DNA from: Caballeronia peredens
GTDB taxonomy: Bacteria > Pseudomonadota > Gammaproteobacteria > Burkholderiales > Burkholderiaceae
Assembly: GCA_001544595.2 (NCBI GenBank)
Contig: FCOH02000005.1
Coordinates: 248,001 to 312,000, forward strand
Length of the DNA: 64,000 nucleotides
Direction of reading: 5' to 3'
The stretch's first letter is position 1, and every line of letters starts with the position of its first letter. Shown here piece after piece: positions 1 to 15,053 of the stretch. The translations under genes and the position numbers were made by a program. The notes beneath the pieces were generated by a model. The model worked only from the letters and a program-made list of their open reading frames with translations, was not told the origin of the DNA and made no database searches.

Positions 1-19
1 TGAGACGTTCCGCTTCCAT
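1..19 (-). CDS. prfB: Peptide chain release factor 2, first six codons only (truncated by window edge)
   Basis: A reverse-strand ATG at 19 reads M-E-A-E-R-L before the window ends. That is how I remember release factor 2 starting in Burkholderiaceae, where prfB follows recJ on the same strand. RF2 terminates translation at UGA and UAA. The programmed frameshift usual for this gene would lie outside the window. The call rests on six residues plus synteny, so it is tentative. Confidence 0.55.
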
Positions 20-188
20 TGTCGATCTTCGGCTTCGTAAAAAGGTGCAATTATAGCCGATCAGCAAGCTTGGCCGGACCGTGCCGGTGCACACGCGCCG
101 CGCGCCGCGGACGCAAACGGCAACGCCGGAAGGCCGCAAGGCGCCTGGCTGAGCGCCGTTTCGCCGGCCGTTTCGGGCCGGGCCGCGT

Positions 189-1889
189 TCAGAGCGCGTG
201 TTCGACGATCATCTGCACCCGCGCGACGCCGTTCCACGAGTCGCTCACCAGCCGGTACGCGACCGTCGCGCGCGGCGGCAACGGATCGACGTGATTGAAC
301 CAGATCGCGTTGAAGCGCTGGCGGCCGCGCAACAGCGACAGCTTCAGATGCTTCTCCTTCACGAGCGCCTGCGACGCGACTTCGAACTCGCCCGAGAAGG
401 TCGGCGCGGGGAAGCCCTGGCCCCACACCTCGGCGTCGAGCATCTCGACGAACTGCGGCGTGAAATAGGCGTCTTCCAGTTCGCCATCGGTTTCGATGGT
501 GCGCGAGAGCGCGTCCGCCGTCAGCCATTCGCGGCCGACCGCCTCGAAAGCGGCGGTGAAGCGCGGAATGTCGGCGGTGGCGAGCGTGAGGCCCGCGGCC
601 ATCGCGTGTCCGCCGAACTTGTGGATGAGGCCGGGTTCGCGCTTGCTGATCAGATCGACCGCATCGCGCAGATGAAAGCCCGGAATCGAGCGGCCGGAGC
701 CCTTGCAGAGCGTGCCGCTGTCGTCGGCGTGCGCGAACGTGAACGACGGCCGGTGAAAGCGCTCCTTCAGCCGCCCCGCGACGATGCCGATCACGCCCTG
801 ATGCCAGCTCGCGTCGTACAGCGTGAGCGTCGCGCGCTCGCCGCAATCGAATGTCTGCAATTCGGCCAGCGCCTGCTGCTGCATGCCGGCTTCGATTTCG
901 CGGCGCTCGCGGTTCATCGAATCGAGTTGCTGCGCGAGTTCCCACGCGCGGCCGATATCGTCGGTCGTCAGGCATTCGATGCCGAGCGACATGTCCGACA
1001 GGCGTCCCGCCGCGTTCAGGCGCGGGCCGAGCGCGAAACCGAGATCGAATCCCGACGCGGCGCGCGCATCGCGCCCGGCGGCGCGGAACAGGGCGGCGAT
1101 GCCCGGCTGCATGCGCCCGGAGCGAATCCGCTTCAGACCCTGCGCGACCAGAATGCGGTTGTTGCAGTCGAGCTTCACGACATCGGCGACGGTGCCGAGC
1201 GCGACGAGATCGAGCAGGCCGTCCAGGCGCGGTTCGGGCGCGTCTTTGTACGCGCCGCGCTTGCGCAGTTCGGCGCGCAACGCGAGCAGCACATAGAACA
1301 TGACGCCCACGCCCGCGATGCACTTGCTCGGGAACGCGCAGCCCGGCTGGTTCGGATTGACGATCGCGCGCGCGTCGGGCAGTTCGTCGCCGGGCAGATG
1401 ATGGTCGGTCACGAGCACGTCGATGCCGAGCGCGTTGGCGGCCGCGACGCCCTCGACGCTCGCAATGCCGTTATCGACCGTGATCAGCAACTCGGGCAGC
1501 CCGGACTTCGAGCGCGCCGCCAGTTCGACGATTTCCGGTGTGAGCCCGTAGCCGTACTCGAAGCGGTTCGGCACCAGATAGCCGATGTTCGCGCCGAACA
1601 TCCGCAGGCCGCGCACGGCCACGGCGCACGCGGTTGCGCCGTCGCAGTCGTAATCCGCGACGACGAGCATGCGGCGGCCCGCGGCGAGCGCGTCGGCCAG
1701 CACGACGGCGGCATCGTCGCAACCTTTGAGGCCGGCGGGTGCGTGCAGGCGCTTGAATTCGGTTTCGACTTCGTCGGGCGTGGTGACGCCGCGCGACGCG
1801 TACAACCGCGCGATGACGGGATGCAGGCCGTGACGCGTCAGCGCGTCGGCATCGGCGGGAGAGGAGGCGCGGGTGACGATTCGCGTCAT
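189..1889 (-). CDS. recJ: Single-stranded-DNA-specific exonuclease RecJ
   Basis: The product (566 aa) is a 5'-3' exonuclease on single-stranded DNA, acting in RecF-pathway recombination, mismatch repair and base-excision repair. DHH-superfamily motifs are visible: DYDCDG near residues 79-84, a V-D-N-G motif near 138-141, DHH at 162-164, and the DHHA1-type GGHAMAAG near 420. Length matches the family. It follows the RpfE-like gene by 13 bp and precedes the probable prfB start on the same strand, so the three are likely co-transcribed. No key residue appears to be missing. Confidence 0.97.
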   Translation of the reverse strand: MTRIVTRASSPADADALTRHGLHPVIARLYASRGVTTPDEVETEFKRLHAPAGLKGCDDAAVVLADALAAGRRMLVVADYDCDGATACAVAVRGLRMFGANIGYLVPNRFEYGYGLTPEIVELAARSKSGLPELLITVDNGIASVEGVAAANALGIDVLVTDHHLPGDELPDARAIVNPNQPGCAFPSKCIAGVGVMFYVLLALRAELRKRGAYKDAPEPRLDGLLDLVALGTVADVVKLDCNNRILVAQGLKRIRSGRMQPGIAALFRAAGRDARAASGFDLGFALGPRLNAAGRLSDMSLGIECLTTDDIGRAWELAQQLDSMNRERREIEAGMQQQALAELQTFDCGERATLTLYDASWHQGVIGIVAGRLKERFHRPSFTFAHADDSGTLCKGSGRSIPGFHLRDAVDLISKREPGLIHKFGGHAMAAGLTLATADIPRFTAAFEAVGREWLTADALSRTIETDGELEDAYFTPQFVEMLDAEVWGQGFPAPTFSGEFEVASQALVKEKHLKLSLLRGRQRFNAIWFNHVDPLPPRATVAYRLVSDSWNGVARVQMIVEHAL

Positions 1890-1902
1890 TGCAGGACGTA
1901 CC

Positions 1903-2997
1903 TTATTCGATGAGGAGCGCCGCGATCGGGCGGCGCCGCCAGAACTTGCGCAGATCGGCGCGCGTGACGCCGAGCGTGACCGAGCCGGTGTCGCCGCAGA
2001 GCGTGAGGCTCAGTTTGCCGAGCGCGCCCTGACCGAGCGCGTCGAGCGCGGGGGCGAACCACGCGGCTTCGAGCGTTTTGAGCGACGCGTTCCAGCGCGC
2101 CCAGTCCTGCTCGATGAACGGCGCCGAGAACGGATCGAGCTCGACGAGCGCCGTGCCCTGCTCGTGCCCTTGTTCGTGGCCCGACGCGAGCGCCGCGAAC
2201 GATTCGGGCGCGCGCGCAGGCTCGACGCCCGCCGCGAGCGCGAGGCCGCGCGTGGCGGCGGCGTCGGACATCACGCGTGCGAACGGGCTGTTCACGGCAC
2301 GCAGCGTGCCTTGACCGTGCAGCCAGATCGAGTTGATTGCGGGCAAGCCGCGGCCTTCGCGATCGAGATTCAGCGGATGCTCGAACCACGCCATCTGCAC
2401 TTCGTTCTGCAGCTTCATCCACGCGCGCGAACGCTCGCCGGTGCGGGCTTCGTGCGGCAGCCAGATTTCGATGTTGCGGCCGGTCGCGCGCAGCGGCGAC
2501 GCACCCGCGAGCGCGCCGAGCGCCTCGCCCGATACATACCAGCGCAGCGGCGTCGGCGCCTGCAGCGTCACGCCCAGATCCTCGATCACGGGCCGCGCCG
2601 TTTCCAGCAGCGCGCGCGCTTCCTCCGTGTGGACGCCGAGCGTGTCGGGATCGATCAGCACCAGATGATCATGCGCGATCCGGACATGCACCGGCTCGAT
2701 GCAGGCCCACGATGCATCGCCGGGCGTGCCGCCGTCGGCGAGCAGCATGAAGGGCGCGAGCGGGGCGTCGTCGGAATAGCGCTTGTCCGTGGGCGTGACC
2801 GCGCCGAAGCGCCGCGCGATCCAGCGTTCGTGCGGCAGCGTGCGCTGAAAGTCTTCGCCGATCACGCGTTCTTCGAGGGTGGCGCGGGCGAGCAGGCGCT
2901 CGAGCGCCGCGCCCTGCAATCCGTGCAGGGCGGTCGCGGCGTCGGCGGCCGAGGGCAGCGCGAATGGCAGAAGAAGATGGAGATGGTGAACGGGCAT
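1903..2997 (-). CDS. RpfE-like regulatory/phosphoglycerate-mutase-like protein
   Basis: This is a 364-aa cytosolic protein. The start is the ATG beginning MPVHHLHLLLPFALP; an in-frame ATG four codons upstream is possible, and the longer reading frame beyond it looks non-coding. The family is often annotated as RpfE-type regulatory protein or remote phosphoglycerate-mutase homologue and is a usual neighbour of recJ in beta- and gammaproteobacteria. The sequence is rich in Ala, Leu and Arg, with an N-terminal predicted nucleotide- or sugar-phosphate-binding-like region but no catalytic motif I can name. Its biochemical role is unknown. It probably starts the recJ-prfB operon. Confidence 0.75.
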   Translation of the reverse strand: MPVHHLHLLLPFALPSAADAATALHGLQGAALERLLARATLEERVIGEDFQRTLPHERWIARRFGAVTPTDKRYSDDAPLAPFMLLADGGTPGDASWACIEPVHVRIAHDHLVLIDPDTLGVHTEEARALLETARPVIEDLGVTLQAPTPLRWYVSGEALGALAGASPLRATGRNIEIWLPHEARTGERSRAWMKLQNEVQMAWFEHPLNLDREGRGLPAINSIWLHGQGTLRAVNSPFARVMSDAAATRGLALAAGVEPARAPESFAALASGHEQGHEQGTALVELDPFSAPFIEQDWARWNASLKTLEAAWFAPALDALGQGALGKLSLTLCGDTGSVTLGVTRADLRKFWRRRPIAALLIE

Positions 2998-3289
2998 GAT
3001 GCTGCGCATTGTAGGGTAAAGCGGCAGGGCCAAGCGCTTTGGCGACGCCGCCCGCCATGCCGTTTTCGCCTCGCGCGCGACGCGTGCTCGTGCGTGGCTT
3101 TCTCCATATATGGCAAACTTTCGCAAATTTCACGCTCGGACCCGGCCCGCCGGCACGTCATGCCGTCGTTGCCGTGCATCCTCCGGGCCCGTCGCAGCGT
3201 ATTCATACGATGCCGCCCCAGTCGGGCAAGCGCCGCTCACGGCGCCTTCGGGGCACAACAACGCTGGAACAGCAGCAAAAAGGACTCGC

Positions 3290-4543
3290 TTGAAACTTCC
3301 GTACGAATGGCAGATTGGCTGGCGTTACACACGCGCCAGCAAACGCACCACAGGCAACGGCTTCATCTCGTTCATTGCGCTCGTGTCGATGGCGGGCATC
3401 GCGCTCGGCGTCGCCGCGCTGATCGTCGTGCTCTCCGTGATGAACGGCTTCCAGAAGGAAGTGCGCGACCGCATGCTGTCCGTGCTCGCGCACGTCGAGA
3501 TTTTCTCGCCGACCGGCTCGATGCCCAACTGGCAATTGACCGCACAGGAAGCGCGCCGTAACCCGGAAGTGATCGGCGCGGCGCCTTACGTCGAAGCGCA
3601 GGCGCTGCTCACGCGTCAGGGCGCGGTGAGCGGCGTGGCGCTGCGCGGCGTGGAGCCGTCGCTGGAGCCGGAGGTGTCGGACATCGGCAAGGAGATGAAA
3701 GCGGGCAAGCTCGCGGATCTCGTGCCGGGCGAATTCGGCATCGTGCTCGGCAAGGATCTCGCGTCCAATCTCGCCGTGATGACCGGCGACAAGGTCACGC
3801 TCGTCGCGCCCGAAGGCACCATCACGCCAGCCGGGATGATGCCGCGCCTCAAGCAGTTCACGGTGGTCGGCATCTTCGAGTCGGGTCACTACGAATACGA
3901 TTCGACGCTCGCGCTGATCGACATCAAGGACGCGCAGGCGCTGTTCCGCCTGCCCGCGCCGACCGGCGTGCGCCTGCGCCTGAAGGACATGCAGCGCGCG
4001 CCCGAAGTCGCGCGCCAGCTCGCGCGCACGCTCTCGGGAGATCTCTATATCCGCGACTGGACGCAGCAGAACAAGACCTGGTTCTCCGCCGTGCAGATCG
4101 AAAAACGCATGATGTTCATCATCCTCACGCTGATCATCGCGGTGGCGGCGTTCAATCTCGTGTCCTCGCTGGTGATGACCGTCACCGACAAGCAGGCCGA
4201 CATCGCGATCCTGCGCACGCTCGGCGCGCAGCCCGGCTCGATCATGAAGATTTTCGTGGTGCAGGGCGTGACGATCGGTTTCATCGGCACGGCGCTGGGC
4301 GTGACGTTCGGCTGTCTGATCGCATGGAGCATTCCGTGGCTCGTGCCGATGATCGAGCATCTCTTCAACGTGCAGTTCCTGCCGTCCTCGGTGTATTTCA
4401 TCAGCGAATTGCCGTCGGAACTCGTTCCGGGCGATGTCGCGAAGATCGGCGTGATCGCATTCGTGTTGTCGTCGCTCGCGACGCTCTATCCGAGCTGGCG
4501 CGGTGCGAAGGTTCGTCCGGCGGAGGCGCTGCGCTATGAGTGA
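3290..4543 (+). CDS. lolC: Lipoprotein-releasing ABC transporter permease LolC/LolE
   Basis: This inner-membrane permease extracts mature lipoproteins from the inner membrane and hands them to LolA. I chose the TTG at 3290 because AGGA lies 5 nt upstream, the protein then starts [14 protein letters not shown] as LolC/E proteins do, and the length becomes 417 aa, the family norm; the longer frame from 3110 is not credible. There is one N-terminal membrane helix (about 25-50), a large periplasmic domain and three C-terminal helices (about 270-410), the MacB/FtsX layout. Its end overlaps lolD by 8 nt. The 292-bp gap to the divergent RpfE-like gene should hold both promoters. Confidence 0.95.
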   Translation: MKLPYEWQIGWRYTRASKRTTGNGFISFIALVSMAGIALGVAALIVVLSVMNGFQKEVRDRMLSVLAHVEIFSPTGSMPNWQLTAQEARRNPEVIGAAPYVEAQALLTRQGAVSGVALRGVEPSLEPEVSDIGKEMKAGKLADLVPGEFGIVLGKDLASNLAVMTGDKVTLVAPEGTITPAGMMPRLKQFTVVGIFESGHYEYDSTLALIDIKDAQALFRLPAPTGVRLRLKDMQRAPEVARQLARTLSGDLYIRDWTQQNKTWFSAVQIEKRMMFIILTLIIAVAAFNLVSSLVMTVTDKQADIAILRTLGAQPGSIMKIFVVQGVTIGFIGTALGVTFGCLIAWSIPWLVPMIEHLFNVQFLPSSVYFISELPSELVPGDVAKIGVIAFVLSSLATLYPSWRGAKVRPAEALRYE

Positions 4544-5249
4544 TCTGATTCCCGCCAACAATGTCGTGCTGCACGCATCGGCGATTTCGAAGACCTTCGT
4601 GCAGGGCGGCTTCAACGTGCAGGTGCTCGACAACGCGCAGCTCGAAGTGAAGCGCGGCGAGAAGCTCGCGATCGTCGGCGCCTCGGGTTCGGGCAAGAGC
4701 ACGCTGCTGCACGTGCTCGGCGGGCTCGACGAGCCGAGCGCGGGCAAGGTTTCGCTGCTCGGCAAGCCGTTCACCGAACTGAAGGAAAAGGAGCGCAACG
4801 AGCTGCGCAACCGGGCGCTCGGTTTCGTCTATCAGTTTCATCATCTGCTGCCGGAATTCACGGCGCTCGACAACGTCGCGATGCCGCTGCGCATCCGCCG
4901 CATGCCCGAAGAAGACGCGCGCCGCCAGGCACACGAGATGCTCGAACGCGTGGGCATCGGGCATCGCGCGAAGCATCGGCCGGGCGAACTGTCGGGCGGC
5001 GAGCGCCAGCGCGTGGCGATTGCGCGCGCGCTCGTCACGCGCCCCGCGTGCGTGCTCGCCGACGAACCGACCGGCAATCTCGACGGCGGCACGGCGGATA
5101 CCGTCTTCAATCTGATGCTGGAGCTGTCGCAGACGCTGGAGACGAGTTTCGTGATCGTCACGCACGATCCGGATCTCGCCGCGCGCTGCGACCGCATCAT
5201 GCGCCTGCGCGACGGCGTGCTGCACGAAGAGCCGCCGGTGCCGGTCTGA
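4536..5249 (+). CDS. lolD: Lipoprotein-releasing ABC transporter ATP-binding protein LolD
   Basis: The 237-aa cytosolic ATPase powers LolC-mediated lipoprotein release. It shows Walker A (GASGSGKST, near residue 50), the Q-loop, the ABC signature LSGGERQR (near 152), Walker B ([13 protein letters not shown]) and the switch histidine in VTHD. The ATG at 4536 lies inside the end of lolC, so translation is coupled; an upstream in-frame start at 4503 would add an Arg-rich stretch read out of frame from lolC and is rejected. Confidence 0.97.
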   Translation: MSDLIPANNVVLHASAISKTFVQGGFNVQVLDNAQLEVKRGEKLAIVGASGSGKSTLLHVLGGLDEPSAGKVSLLGKPFTELKEKERNELRNRALGFVYQFHHLLPEFTALDNVAMPLRIRRMPEEDARRQAHEMLERVGIGHRAKHRPGELSGGERQRVAIARALVTRPACVLADEPTGNLDGGTADTVFNLMLELSQTLETSFVIVTHDPDLAARCDRIMRLRDGVLHEEPPVPV

Positions 5250-5283
5250 TGCATTGATCGCGCGCCGCGCACGGGAGGCCGCC

Positions 5284-6072
5284 ATGTGGATCGATACGCA
5301 CTGTCATCTCGATGCCGGAGAGTTCGACGCCGACCGCGATGCCGTCGCCGGCGCCGCGCTCGATGCGGGCGTCGCGCGCATCGTGATTCCGGGCGTCGAG
5401 CGCGGCAACTTCGCGACCGTGCGCGCGCTCGCGCATCGCATCGCGGGCGGGGCGTATGCGCTCGGCATCCATCCGCTGTTCACGCCGCGCGCAAGTGACG
5501 ACGACTTGCGCGTGCTGCGCGAGGAAATCGCGGCGAGCATGGACGATCCGTTGTTCGTCGGCATCGGCGAAATCGGGCTGGATTATTTCGTGCCGTCGCT
5601 CGATGACGCACGTCAGCAATTCTTCTACAACGAGCAACTGAAGCTCGCGCGCGAGTTCGATCTGCCTGTGATCTGCCACGTGCGCAAGTCGCAGGACAAG
5701 GTGCTGAAGGGCTTGCGCGTGCACGACATTCATCACGGCATCGCGCATGCGTTCAACGGCAGTTTTCAGCAGGCCGAGGCGTTCATCGCGCAAGGCATGC
5801 GGCTCGGCTTCGGCGGCAACCTGACGTTCGAGCGCGCGCTGCAGATCCGCCGGCTCGCCGCCGATCTGCCGCTCACGGCGATCGTGCTCGAAACCGATGC
5901 GCCCGACATCGCGCCTTCCTGGCTCTACAAGCAGCGCAACACGCCGGATCAGGTCGCGCGTATCGCGCAGGTGCTGGCGCAACTGCGCGGCATCGATGAA
6001 AACGCGCTTTCCCTAGGCACAACGGCTAACGCGCACGCAGCGCTCCCCCGGCTCGCGCTCGCCTCTTCATAA
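5284..6072 (+). CDS. tatD: TatD-family metal-dependent hydrolase
   Basis: This is a 262-aa amidohydrolase-fold protein. TatD proteins are magnesium-dependent 3'-5' exonucleases linked to DNA repair and RNA turnover. The start MWIDTHCHLD carries the first metal ligands (D-T-H-C-H-L-D). Further conserved points are the GIGEIGLDYF glutamate, VICHVRKS, and LETDAPDIAP near the C-terminus. It sits 34 nt after lolD and may be read from the same transcript. The exact substrate cannot be told from sequence. Confidence 0.9.
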   Translation: MWIDTHCHLDAGEFDADRDAVAGAALDAGVARIVIPGVERGNFATVRALAHRIAGGAYALGIHPLFTPRASDDDLRVLREEIAASMDDPLFVGIGEIGLDYFVPSLDDARQQFFYNEQLKLAREFDLPVICHVRKSQDKVLKGLRVHDIHHGIAHAFNGSFQQAEAFIAQGMRLGFGGNLTFERALQIRRLAADLPLTAIVLETDAPDIAPSWLYKQRNTPDQVARIAQVLAQLRGIDENALSLGTTANAHAALPRLALASS

Positions 6073-6116
6073 TCGTTCGCTGCGAGGTTTGCAGCAACGA
6101 AGACGAAGAGGAAGAC

Positions 6117-8624
6117 GTGCGGGCGATTCTGCTGGGATTTGCGTTGGGCATCGGGTGCTTGCAGCAGCAGGCGCGCTTGCCGGGTTTGATCGTTTGGCTC
6201 GCATGCTGCGCTTCCTTTCTTCTCGCGATGATGCTCGGCACGCTGAAGCCGCGTCTGCGCATCGCGGGCTTCACGTGTGCCGCGTGCGCGCTGGGCTTCG
6301 CGTACGCGGCCCTGCGCGCCGAGGTGAACCTGCGCCCGCACTTGCCGGTCGAATACGAGCAGCGCGATATCGAACTGACGGGATTCGTGCGCGGTCTGCC
6401 CGAGCAGCGCGCGGACGGCACGCGCTTCGTCTTCGAGGTCGAAGCGAACGGGGCGGGTTTGCGCGACTTTCCGCGCATCGTCCGGTTGCTATGGATGCCG
6501 AACGAACCCGCCAAGTCGGGCTTTCCGGCAACGCCCGAACTGCTGGCAGGCCAGCGATGGACGCTGACCGCGCGGCTCAAGCGCGCACACGACAACGCGA
6601 ACTTCGGCTTGCGCGATACCGAAGCGGCCTTGCTCGAACGCGGCATCCGCGCGACGGGTTACGTGTCGGCGGCGCGCCCGCCGCGGCGTCTGAGCGCCTC
6701 CGCATCCGGCCCGCGCCTGACGATCGACCGCCTGCGCGCGCGTGTGCGTGCGCGCATCGAAACCGTGCTTGCGGGCGAGGCGCATCGCGGGATCATCGTC
6801 GCGCTGGCGGTCGGCGCGCAGGACGGCGTGAGCGATGCCGACCGGGCCGTCATGCGTGCGACGGGCACGAGTCATCTCGTCGCGATTTCGGGCTTGCATA
6901 TCGGCTTCGTCGCGGGACTGGCCGCGTGGCTCTGCGGCTTCGCGTGGAAGCGGCTGCGATTTCGTGGCGTCGCAGCGCCGCTGCTCGTCGCCGCGCCGAA
7001 AGTCGCCGCGCTCGGCGCCGCCGCGTTTGCCGCGTTCTATGCGGCGCTCGCGGGTTTCAACCTGCCCGCGCAGCGCACGCTCTGGATGCTCGTGATCGTC
7101 GCGCTCGCGTATTTGTGCGGACGGAAGCCGGCATCGTCGCTTGTCTTGTCGTGGGCGCTCGCGCTGGTGCTGGTCGCCGATCCGTGGGCGATGACATCGC
7201 CCGGATTCTGGCTCTCGTTCTGCGCGGTGGCGGCGATCCTTCATGTGATCGCGGCGGCGGGGCGGGTCGAATCGCGCGCGCAGGCGCCGGATGACGACGA
7301 CATCGACCAATGGGATCGGACCGATCCGAGCGAAACGGGGCGGCGGCCGGAGCGATCCGCCCGGCGCCGGCCCTTCGCGATCGTGGCGCGCCTTGCGACG
7401 CGCGTGCGGCGCCGGATCGTATCGGGCGTGCGCGTTCAATACGCCGTGACGATCGCGCTTGCGCCGCTTACCGTCTACTGGTTCTCGCAGATTCCGCTGC
7501 TCGGGCCGCTCGCGAACGCTTTCGCGATTCCGTGGGTCAGCGTGCTCGTGACGCCCGCGACGCTCGCCGGTTTGCTGCTTCCCGCACCGCTCGACGCGCC
7601 GCTGCTGCACGCCGCGCATGCCGCGCTTTCCCTGCTGTGCGACGGGCTCGCGCGCCTGGCCGATGCCGCGCCGGCGTCGCTCTGGCAATTGCCGCGGCCG
7701 GGTGTGTTCGCGCTCGCGGCCGCGGGCATCGGTGTCGCGTGGGCGCTCGCGCCGCGCGGCTGGCCGCTGCGTTTCGCCGCGCCGCTCACGTGGCTGCCGT
7801 TGCTCGCGCCCGTGCAGCATCCGGCCGCATATGGCGCGTTTCGTGTGACCGCGCTCGATGTCGGGCAGGGTTCGGCGCTCGTCATCGAGACCGCGCGGCA
7901 CGCGTTGCTCTTCGACGCCGGTCCCGGCCCGGAGTCGACGCACGCGGGCGAGCGCATCGTGGCACCGTATCTGCTCGCGGCGGGCGTGCGTACGCTCGAT
8001 ACGCTCATCGTCAGTCATTCGGATTCGGATCACGCGGGCGGCGCGCCGGCCGTGCTCGAAGCGGTGGCCGTGCGGCAAATGCTCGCGTCGCTGCCGGCGA
8101 CCGATGCGCTCTGGTCGAACGCGCGCGCCCGGCGCATCGAGACGCTGCGCTGCGCCGCCGGCCAGCGCTGGAACTGGGACGGCGTCGAGTTCCGCGTGCT
8201 GTGGCCCGAGCCGGGGCCGCTCGCCGGCAAACCGAACCATCAATCGTGCGTGCTCAGGGCGACGAACGCGGCGGGGCGCGCCGCGCTCTTCACGGCGGAT
8301 ATCGAAGCGGACGTCGAACGCGTGCTGATCGCGCGCGATGCCGCGGCCCTGCGCGCCGACGTGCTGATCGCGCCGCATCACGGCAGCCGCACCTCGTCCA
8401 CCGAGCCTTTCCTCGATTCCGTCGAGCCGCGCGCCGCGATATTTCAGGTAGGCTATCGCAACCGTTTCCGGCATCCGAATACAACCGTGTACGCGCGCTA
8501 CGAACTGCGCGCCATCGCGCTCTCGCGCAGCGACGAGGACGGCGCGGCGCGCATCGACATCGGCCGGGACATCGTGCTCGAACGCTTCAGACAAACCCAC
8601 GCGCGCTACTGGATGGGGCGCTGA
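6117..8624 (+). CDS. comEC: DNA internalization-related competence protein ComEC/Rec2
   Basis: The 835-aa inner-membrane protein forms the channel that takes single-stranded DNA into the cytoplasm during transformation. Its order is that of the family: N-terminal membrane segments with a DUF4131-like periplasmic region (about 1-220), a competence domain with many helices containing SHLVAISGLHIGF (about 250-580), and a C-terminal metallo-beta-lactamase domain with LDVGQGSALV, SHSDSDHAGG and APHHGSRTSS. The start is a GTG. Residues about 385-440 form a charged Arg/Asp-rich loop. The gene is full length, so natural competence remains possible. Confidence 0.93.
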   Translation: MRAILLGFALGIGCLQQQARLPGLIVWLACCASFLLAMMLGTLKPRLRIAGFTCAACALGFAYAALRAEVNLRPHLPVEYEQRDIELTGFVRGLPEQRADGTRFVFEVEANGAGLRDFPRIVRLLWMPNEPAKSGFPATPELLAGQRWTLTARLKRAHDNANFGLRDTEAALLERGIRATGYVSAARPPRRLSASASGPRLTIDRLRARVRARIETVLAGEAHRGIIVALAVGAQDGVSDADRAVMRATGTSHLVAISGLHIGFVAGLAAWLCGFAWKRLRFRGVAAPLLVAAPKVAALGAAAFAAFYAALAGFNLPAQRTLWMLVIVALAYLCGRKPASSLVLSWALALVLVADPWAMTSPGFWLSFCAVAAILHVIAAAGRVESRAQAPDDDDIDQWDRTDPSETGRRPERSARRRPFAIVARLATRVRRRIVSGVRVQYAVTIALAPLTVYWFSQIPLLGPLANAFAIPWVSVLVTPATLAGLLLPAPLDAPLLHAAHAALSLLCDGLARLADAAPASLWQLPRPGVFALAAAGIGVAWALAPRGWPLRFAAPLTWLPLLAPVQHPAAYGAFRVTALDVGQGSALVIETARHALLFDAGPGPESTHAGERIVAPYLLAAGVRTLDTLIVSHSDSDHAGGAPAVLEAVAVRQMLASLPATDALWSNARARRIETLRCAAGQRWNWDGVEFRVLWPEPGPLAGKPNHQSCVLRATNAAGRAALFTADIEADVERVLIARDAAALRADVLIAPHHGSRTSSTEPFLDSVEPRAAIFQVGYRNRFRHPNTTVYARYELRAIALSRSDEDGAARIDIGRDIVLERFRQTHARYWMGR

Positions 8625-8653
8625 GAACAGAACAAGAACGGAGGCGTCCACGC

Positions 8654-13864
<5,211 letters not shown>

Positions 13865-13974
13865 AGCTTTCGCCGCTTTAGTCGATAAGGACGTTCAGTC
13901 ATCTCTTAAAGCCCGCCGCCCACGGTCTCGAAGTCATCCGAGGCCGTCGGCCGGCGCTTATTTCGGCTACGTGA

Positions 13975-14445
13975 ATGCGGCTCGTAACTGTCGTTCTGGT
14001 TCTGTTGCTGGTGTTGATCCAATACCCGCTCTGGTGGGGGCACGGCGGCTGGCTGCGCGTGCACGAATTGCAGCAGCAGCTCGCGCAGCAGACGGAGAAG
14101 AACACGAACCTGAGATTGCGCAACGAGCGCGTCCAGGGCGAAGTTCAGGATCTGCAAAGCGGCACCGCCGCGGTGGAAGAGCGCGCGCGATACGAAATGG
14201 GCATGGTGAAGGACAGCGAGGTGTTCGTGCAGTTCGTCTCGCCGAATTCGACCGCGCCCGTCAATTCCGCGAACGTGCCCGGGATGAACGGCTCGACGCG
14301 TGGCCAGGTATCGTCGGCGCCGCTGCGCGTGGTGCCCAATCCGGTGTCGCGTTCGAAACAGGAACTGCGGGATCTCGACAAGAAAGCGCAGAAGGAAAAG
14401 GCGGCTGAAGCGAAGAAGAAGCAGCAGGCGGGCGCGGCGAACTGA
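13975..14445 (+). CDS. ftsB: Cell division protein FtsB
   Basis: FtsB is a small bitopic inner-membrane protein that joins FtsQ and FtsL in the divisome. The 156-aa product has one N-terminal membrane helix (about 2-18), the conserved short linker with paired Trp and Gly, and a coiled coil with [10 protein letters not shown] and leucine/asparagine heptads (about 25-75). The remaining 80 residues are polar and end in a Lys/Ala/Glu-rich tail, longer than in enterobacteria (about 105 aa) but usual in this family. Position directly after eno is the classical ftsB locus. Confidence 0.9.
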   Translation: MRLVTVVLVLLLVLIQYPLWWGHGGWLRVHELQQQLAQQTEKNTNLRLRNERVQGEVQDLQSGTAAVEERARYEMGMVKDSEVFVQFVSPNSTAPVNSANVPGMNGSTRGQVSSAPLRVVPNPVSRSKQELRDLDKKAQKEKAAEAKKKQQAGAAN

Positions 14446-14464
14446 CGCTGCGAATTCTTCCGGC

Positions 14465-14499
14465 AAAAAAATGGCGCGGTCATCGACCGCGCCATTTTT
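14465..14499. terminator. Bidirectional rho-independent terminator after ftsB
   Basis: The arms GGCGCGGTC and GACCGCGCC enclose ATC and are flanked by an A-run on the left and a T-run on the right. It can therefore serve the rightward eno-ftsB unit and the leftward lipoprotein gene. Confidence 0.9.
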
Positions 14500-14551
14500 G
14501 TTTTCAGCACCGGTTCGCGACCGGCTTGCTACCGTCTTGCGGCCGCTGCGC

Positions 14552-14914
14552 TCACCACCCGGTGCCGAATCCGACGCCGGTGCCCCAGTACGGGCCGCCC
14601 CAGCCGCCGCTCGAATAGCCGCCGTACACCGAAACCGGCATGGGCGAATAAAACTGCGACATTGTCTTGGCGGCGTTGCCTGCGGCGGCGGCCTGCTGCG
14701 ATTCGTTCAGCGCCTGCCGGTCGATGGCGTTGTAGCGCTCCATCTGCTGCTGCGCCGTCAGCGTCTGCTGGGGCGCGGACGGCGCATCGGGCAGGCGGCT
14801 ATAAATAGGCGAGGGGCCGGGCGGGTCCATGGTGCAGCCGGCGACGAGCGCGAAGCCGGCCATGCACGACACGATTTTCCAGTTGAGCGATGCGGTTTTG
14901 AGTGCGGTATTCAT
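14552..14914 (-). CDS. Small putative lipoprotein, Gly/Gln-rich
   Basis: I do not recognise a named family. The 120-aa product starts at the ATG at 14914, behind a perfect GGAGG. It has a type II signal sequence with lipobox LVAGC (lipid-bearing Cys at residue 27), then a Pro-rich stretch, a polar Gln/Ala segment (about 55-85), and a C-terminus rich in Gly, Tyr and Trp that looks disordered or surface exposed. Aspartate after CTM gives no firm sorting signal. It most likely sits in the outer membrane facing the periplasm. Confidence 0.75.
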   Translation of the reverse strand: MNTALKTASLNWKIVSCMAGFALVAGCTMDPPGPSPIYSRLPDAPSAPQQTLTAQQQMERYNAIDRQALNESQQAAAAGNAAKTMSQFYSPMPVSVYGGYSSGGWGGPYWGTGVGFGTGW

Positions 14915-14956
14915 TTGCGACCTCCAGCGGGTCGGACATCTGTGCAGGAGTCCAAT

Positions 14957-14995
14957 CATAACGCGCGGCAGACGGCGCGAAGCACGCGCGTTATG
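14957..14995. repeat. Perfect 11-bp inverted repeat
   Basis: CATAACGCGCG (14957-14967) and CGCGCGTTATG (14985-14995) are exact reverse complements around a 17-nt loop, between the hslO stop and the lipoprotein start. There is no adjacent T-run, so it may be an operator, an attenuator hairpin or a weak hslO terminator. Confidence 0.6.
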
Positions 14996-15053
14996 CCTCC
15001 GGGCGCGTCGGTCGGACCGCTGCAACCTTTGCTGGATAAGCCTCGGACAGCAT

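Noticed and set aside
7310-8653. Long in-frame extension upstream of the 8654 hydrolase
   Set aside because: It is the +1 shadow of comEC; a Shine-Dalgarno and homology-like start support TTG 8654.
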